Part shown: piece after piece, positions 5,059-6,077 of the stretch
Layout of the letters: every line of letters begins with the position of its first letter
Position numbering within the stretch: position 1 is the first letter of the stretch
Source of the DNA: Dethiosulfatibacter sp.
GTDB taxonomy: Bacteria; Bacillota; Clostridia; Tissierellales; Dethiosulfatibacteraceae
Direction of reading: 5' to 3'
Assembly: GCA_030591825.1 (NCBI GenBank)
Contig: JAUVAG010000082.1
Location: 1 to 6,077, forward strand
DNA: 6,077 nt
Translations under genes and position numbers: made by a program
Notes under the pieces: generated by a model
Told to the model about the DNA's origin: nothing
Seen by the model: the letters and a program-made list of their open reading frames with translations, nothing else
Database searches by the model: none

Positions 5059-5077
5059 AGGCAAAGCGACTACGTCG
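5059..5077 (+). repeat. Repeat remnant: extra P0 hairpin after copy C
   Basis: A 19-base stretch, AGGCAAAGCGACTACGTCG, is identical to 4896-4914 between copies B and C. It contains the P0 hairpin but breaks off before the GTYA. This looks like the first part of another unit lost by deletion, or a shared boundary of a tandem array. Confidence 0.7.
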
Positions 5078-5118
5078 ATTGGAAAAGAAAATAAGGCAAG
5101 AATTAAGGGAGAAATAAA

Positions 5119-5805
5119 ATGAGCGATAAGATATTGGTTGTAGATGACGAAAGACCTATAGCAAATATTATAAAATATAATCTTGAAAAAGAAGGCTTTG
5201 AGGTTTTTACGGCCTTTGACGGAAATGAAGCAGTTGAGATTGCAAGGGAATCGGATCCGGATCTTGTACTTCTTGATATAATGCTTCCATATAAAAACGG
5301 ATTCGAGGTTTTGAGGGAAATAAGGACCTGGTCAACTGTTCCAGTACTCATGCTTACGGCAAAGGAAGAAGAGACGGATAAAATTACTGGACTTGAAGCA
5401 GGAGCTGACGACTATATAACAAAGCCTTTCAGCATGAATGAGCTGGTTGCTAGGGTTAAGGCAAATTTGAGAAGAAATAGCTATAAAAATCCTGAAGAGG
5501 AAATGAAGACCAAGATAATCCATTACGGAAAGCTTAAGTTTGATTATAACAAGCTTGAAGTATTCAAGAATGATGTACTCATATACCTTACCCACAGGGA
5601 GTTTGAACTTTTGAAATATCTGTCTCTTAATCCCGACAGGGTATTCAAGAGAGATCATCTCTTGAAAGAGGTATGGGGATATGAATTCGGAGATTTGAGG
5701 ACTGTAGATGTTACAGTGAGAAGGCTCCGTGAAAAGATTGAAAACAAGGACGACAAGTATATAATTACTAAAAGAGGTGTCGGCTACTATTTCAGGAGGA
5801 TTTAA
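5119..5805 (+). CDS. walR: Response regulator WalR (YycF), OmpR/PhoB type
   Basis: DNA-binding response regulator of the essential WalRK system, which adjusts cell-wall hydrolase expression in low-GC Gram-positives. The 228 residues form a receiver domain (about 1-118) with acidic pocket D9/D10, phospho-acceptor D53, T80 and K102 (ADDYITKPF), and a winged-helix output domain (about 133-226) with recognition helix DLRTVDVTVRRLREKIE (192-208) and the closing ITKRGVGYYFR. The phrases LVVDDERPIANIIKYNLEKE, LLDIMLP, LEAGADDYITKPFS and RTVDVTVRRLREKIE match YycF closely, more than PhoP or other paralogues, as far as I can recall. The start ATG follows AAGGGAG at 5105-5111. The last codons contain the AGGAGG of the kinase gene, so the two are translationally linked. 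The preceding gap holds structured repeats and no clear promoter. PhoB-like regulators are the main alternative. Confidence 0.88.
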   Translation: MSDKILVVDDERPIANIIKYNLEKEGFEVFTAFDGNEAVEIARESDPDLVLLDIMLPYKNGFEVLREIRTWSTVPVLMLTAKEEETDKITGLEAGADDYITKPFSMNELVARVKANLRRNSYKNPEEEMKTKIIHYGKLKFDYNKLEVFKNDVLIYLTHREFELLKYLSLNPDRVFKRDHLLKEVWGYEFGDLRTVDVTVRRLREKIENKDDKYIITKRGVGYYFRRI

Positions 5806-5807
5806 TA

Positions 5808-6077
5808 ATGTTTAAGAGCATCAGGTGGAGATTCACATTAATATATTTTCTTCTGGTATTCATGGCAATGGCTATGGTTGGATTCTTCATTACAGACCAG
5901 CTTGAAAAAATCCAACTTGATTCAATAACCGAATCCATGAAAAGCCATATATCCTCCATATTTGCAAGCTCATCCCTTCTTCAAGGAGATGAATGGACTG
6001 AAAACAGTCAGTCTATTGACGAGCTCATAGCAAACAATGTTCAGATAGGCTATGATGAGAGCCTCTACATCATATTA
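5808..6077 (+). CDS. walK: Histidine kinase WalK (YycG), N-terminal part, cut by window end
   Basis: Start of the membrane sensor kinase that should phosphorylate the WalR encoded just upstream. The ATG lies two bases after the walR stop, with AGGAGG (5794-5799) inside the end of walR as ribosome site. Ninety codons are open to the last base. The protein begins MFKSIRWRFTLIYFLLVFMA, a short basic head followed by a transmembrane helix (about residues 9-29), then an extracytoplasmic stretch with DQLEKIQLDSITESMKSHIS, the usual opening of clostridial WalK-type kinases. The second membrane helix, HAMP, PAS and kinase domains lie outside the window, so the class is inferred from position and the N-terminal pattern. 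Confidence 0.8.
   Translation, partial: MFKSIRWRFTLIYFLLVFMAMAMVGFFITDQLEKIQLDSITESMKSHISSIFASSSLLQGDEWTENSQSIDELIANNVQIGYDESLYIIL

Larger units (their letters stand above)
4774..5118. other. 345-bp intergenic region upstream of walR
   Basis: Copies B and C of the structured repeat and the hairpin remnant fill most of this gap. The last 40 bases are A/G-rich and carry the walR ribosome site AAGGGAG (5105-5111). I see no sigma-A promoter with both boxes (a lone TATAAT at 4876-4881 has no -35), no T-tailed terminator, and no match to the WalR box TGTWAH-N5-TGTWAH. No protein-coding gene is supported here. Confidence 0.6.

Noticed and set aside
4775..5077. CRISPR array
   Set aside because: Units are about 147-160 bp, diverged and structured, with no short identical direct repeats separated by unique spacers.

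Overview
The window reads as chromosomal DNA of an AT-rich, Gram-positive anaerobe of the Clostridia/Tissierellia kind. The reasons are arginine codons dominated by AGA/AGG, frequent ATA isoleucine codons, strong AGGAGG-type ribosome sites with some GTG and TTG starts, short T-tailed terminators, and a WalR/WalK (YycF/YycG) pair. I cannot name the genus from sequence alone.

Layout. Bases 1-840 carry the 3' part of a LysM-G5-M23 cell-wall endopeptidase that probably begins upstream of the window, followed by a terminator. Bases 938-1570 are a self-contained GNAT acetyltransferase unit with a -10 box and a terminator whose hairpin contains the stop codon. Bases 1625-1996 hold a small PspC-domain membrane protein, best started at a TTG codon. 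Bases 1997-2220 hold the first copy of a structured repeat and a terminator shared with the convergent operon. Bases 2221-3078, minus strand, are a two-gene operon (DUF3842 protein, then a very short beta-carbonic-anhydrase-like protein) with a good sigma-A promoter. The divergent region 3021-3222 contains a perfect 19-bp palindrome beside the promoter of the next gene. Bases 3223-4773 encode an FGGY-family sugar/polyol kinase. Bases 4774-5118, a 345-bp gap, are filled by two more tandem copies of the structured repeat. Bases 5119-5805 encode the response regulator WalR, and the histidine kinase WalK starts at 5808 and runs off the window.

How the genes relate. WalRK controls cell-wall hydrolysis in low-GC Gram-positives, and the M23 enzyme is the type of hydrolase it governs, so the two ends of the window share an envelope theme with the PspC protein. 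The kinase and the DUF3842/carbonic-anhydrase operon are divergently transcribed and may share the regulatory region between them.

The most unusual content is the intergenic repeat: three copies (about 2016-2170, 4775-4892, 4897-5055), each foldable into the same series of helices. Many base pairs change on both sides between copies while loop and linker sequences (AANGYTTCAA, GTYA, GAA, GAT) stay similar. I do not recognise it as a named RNA or repeat family.
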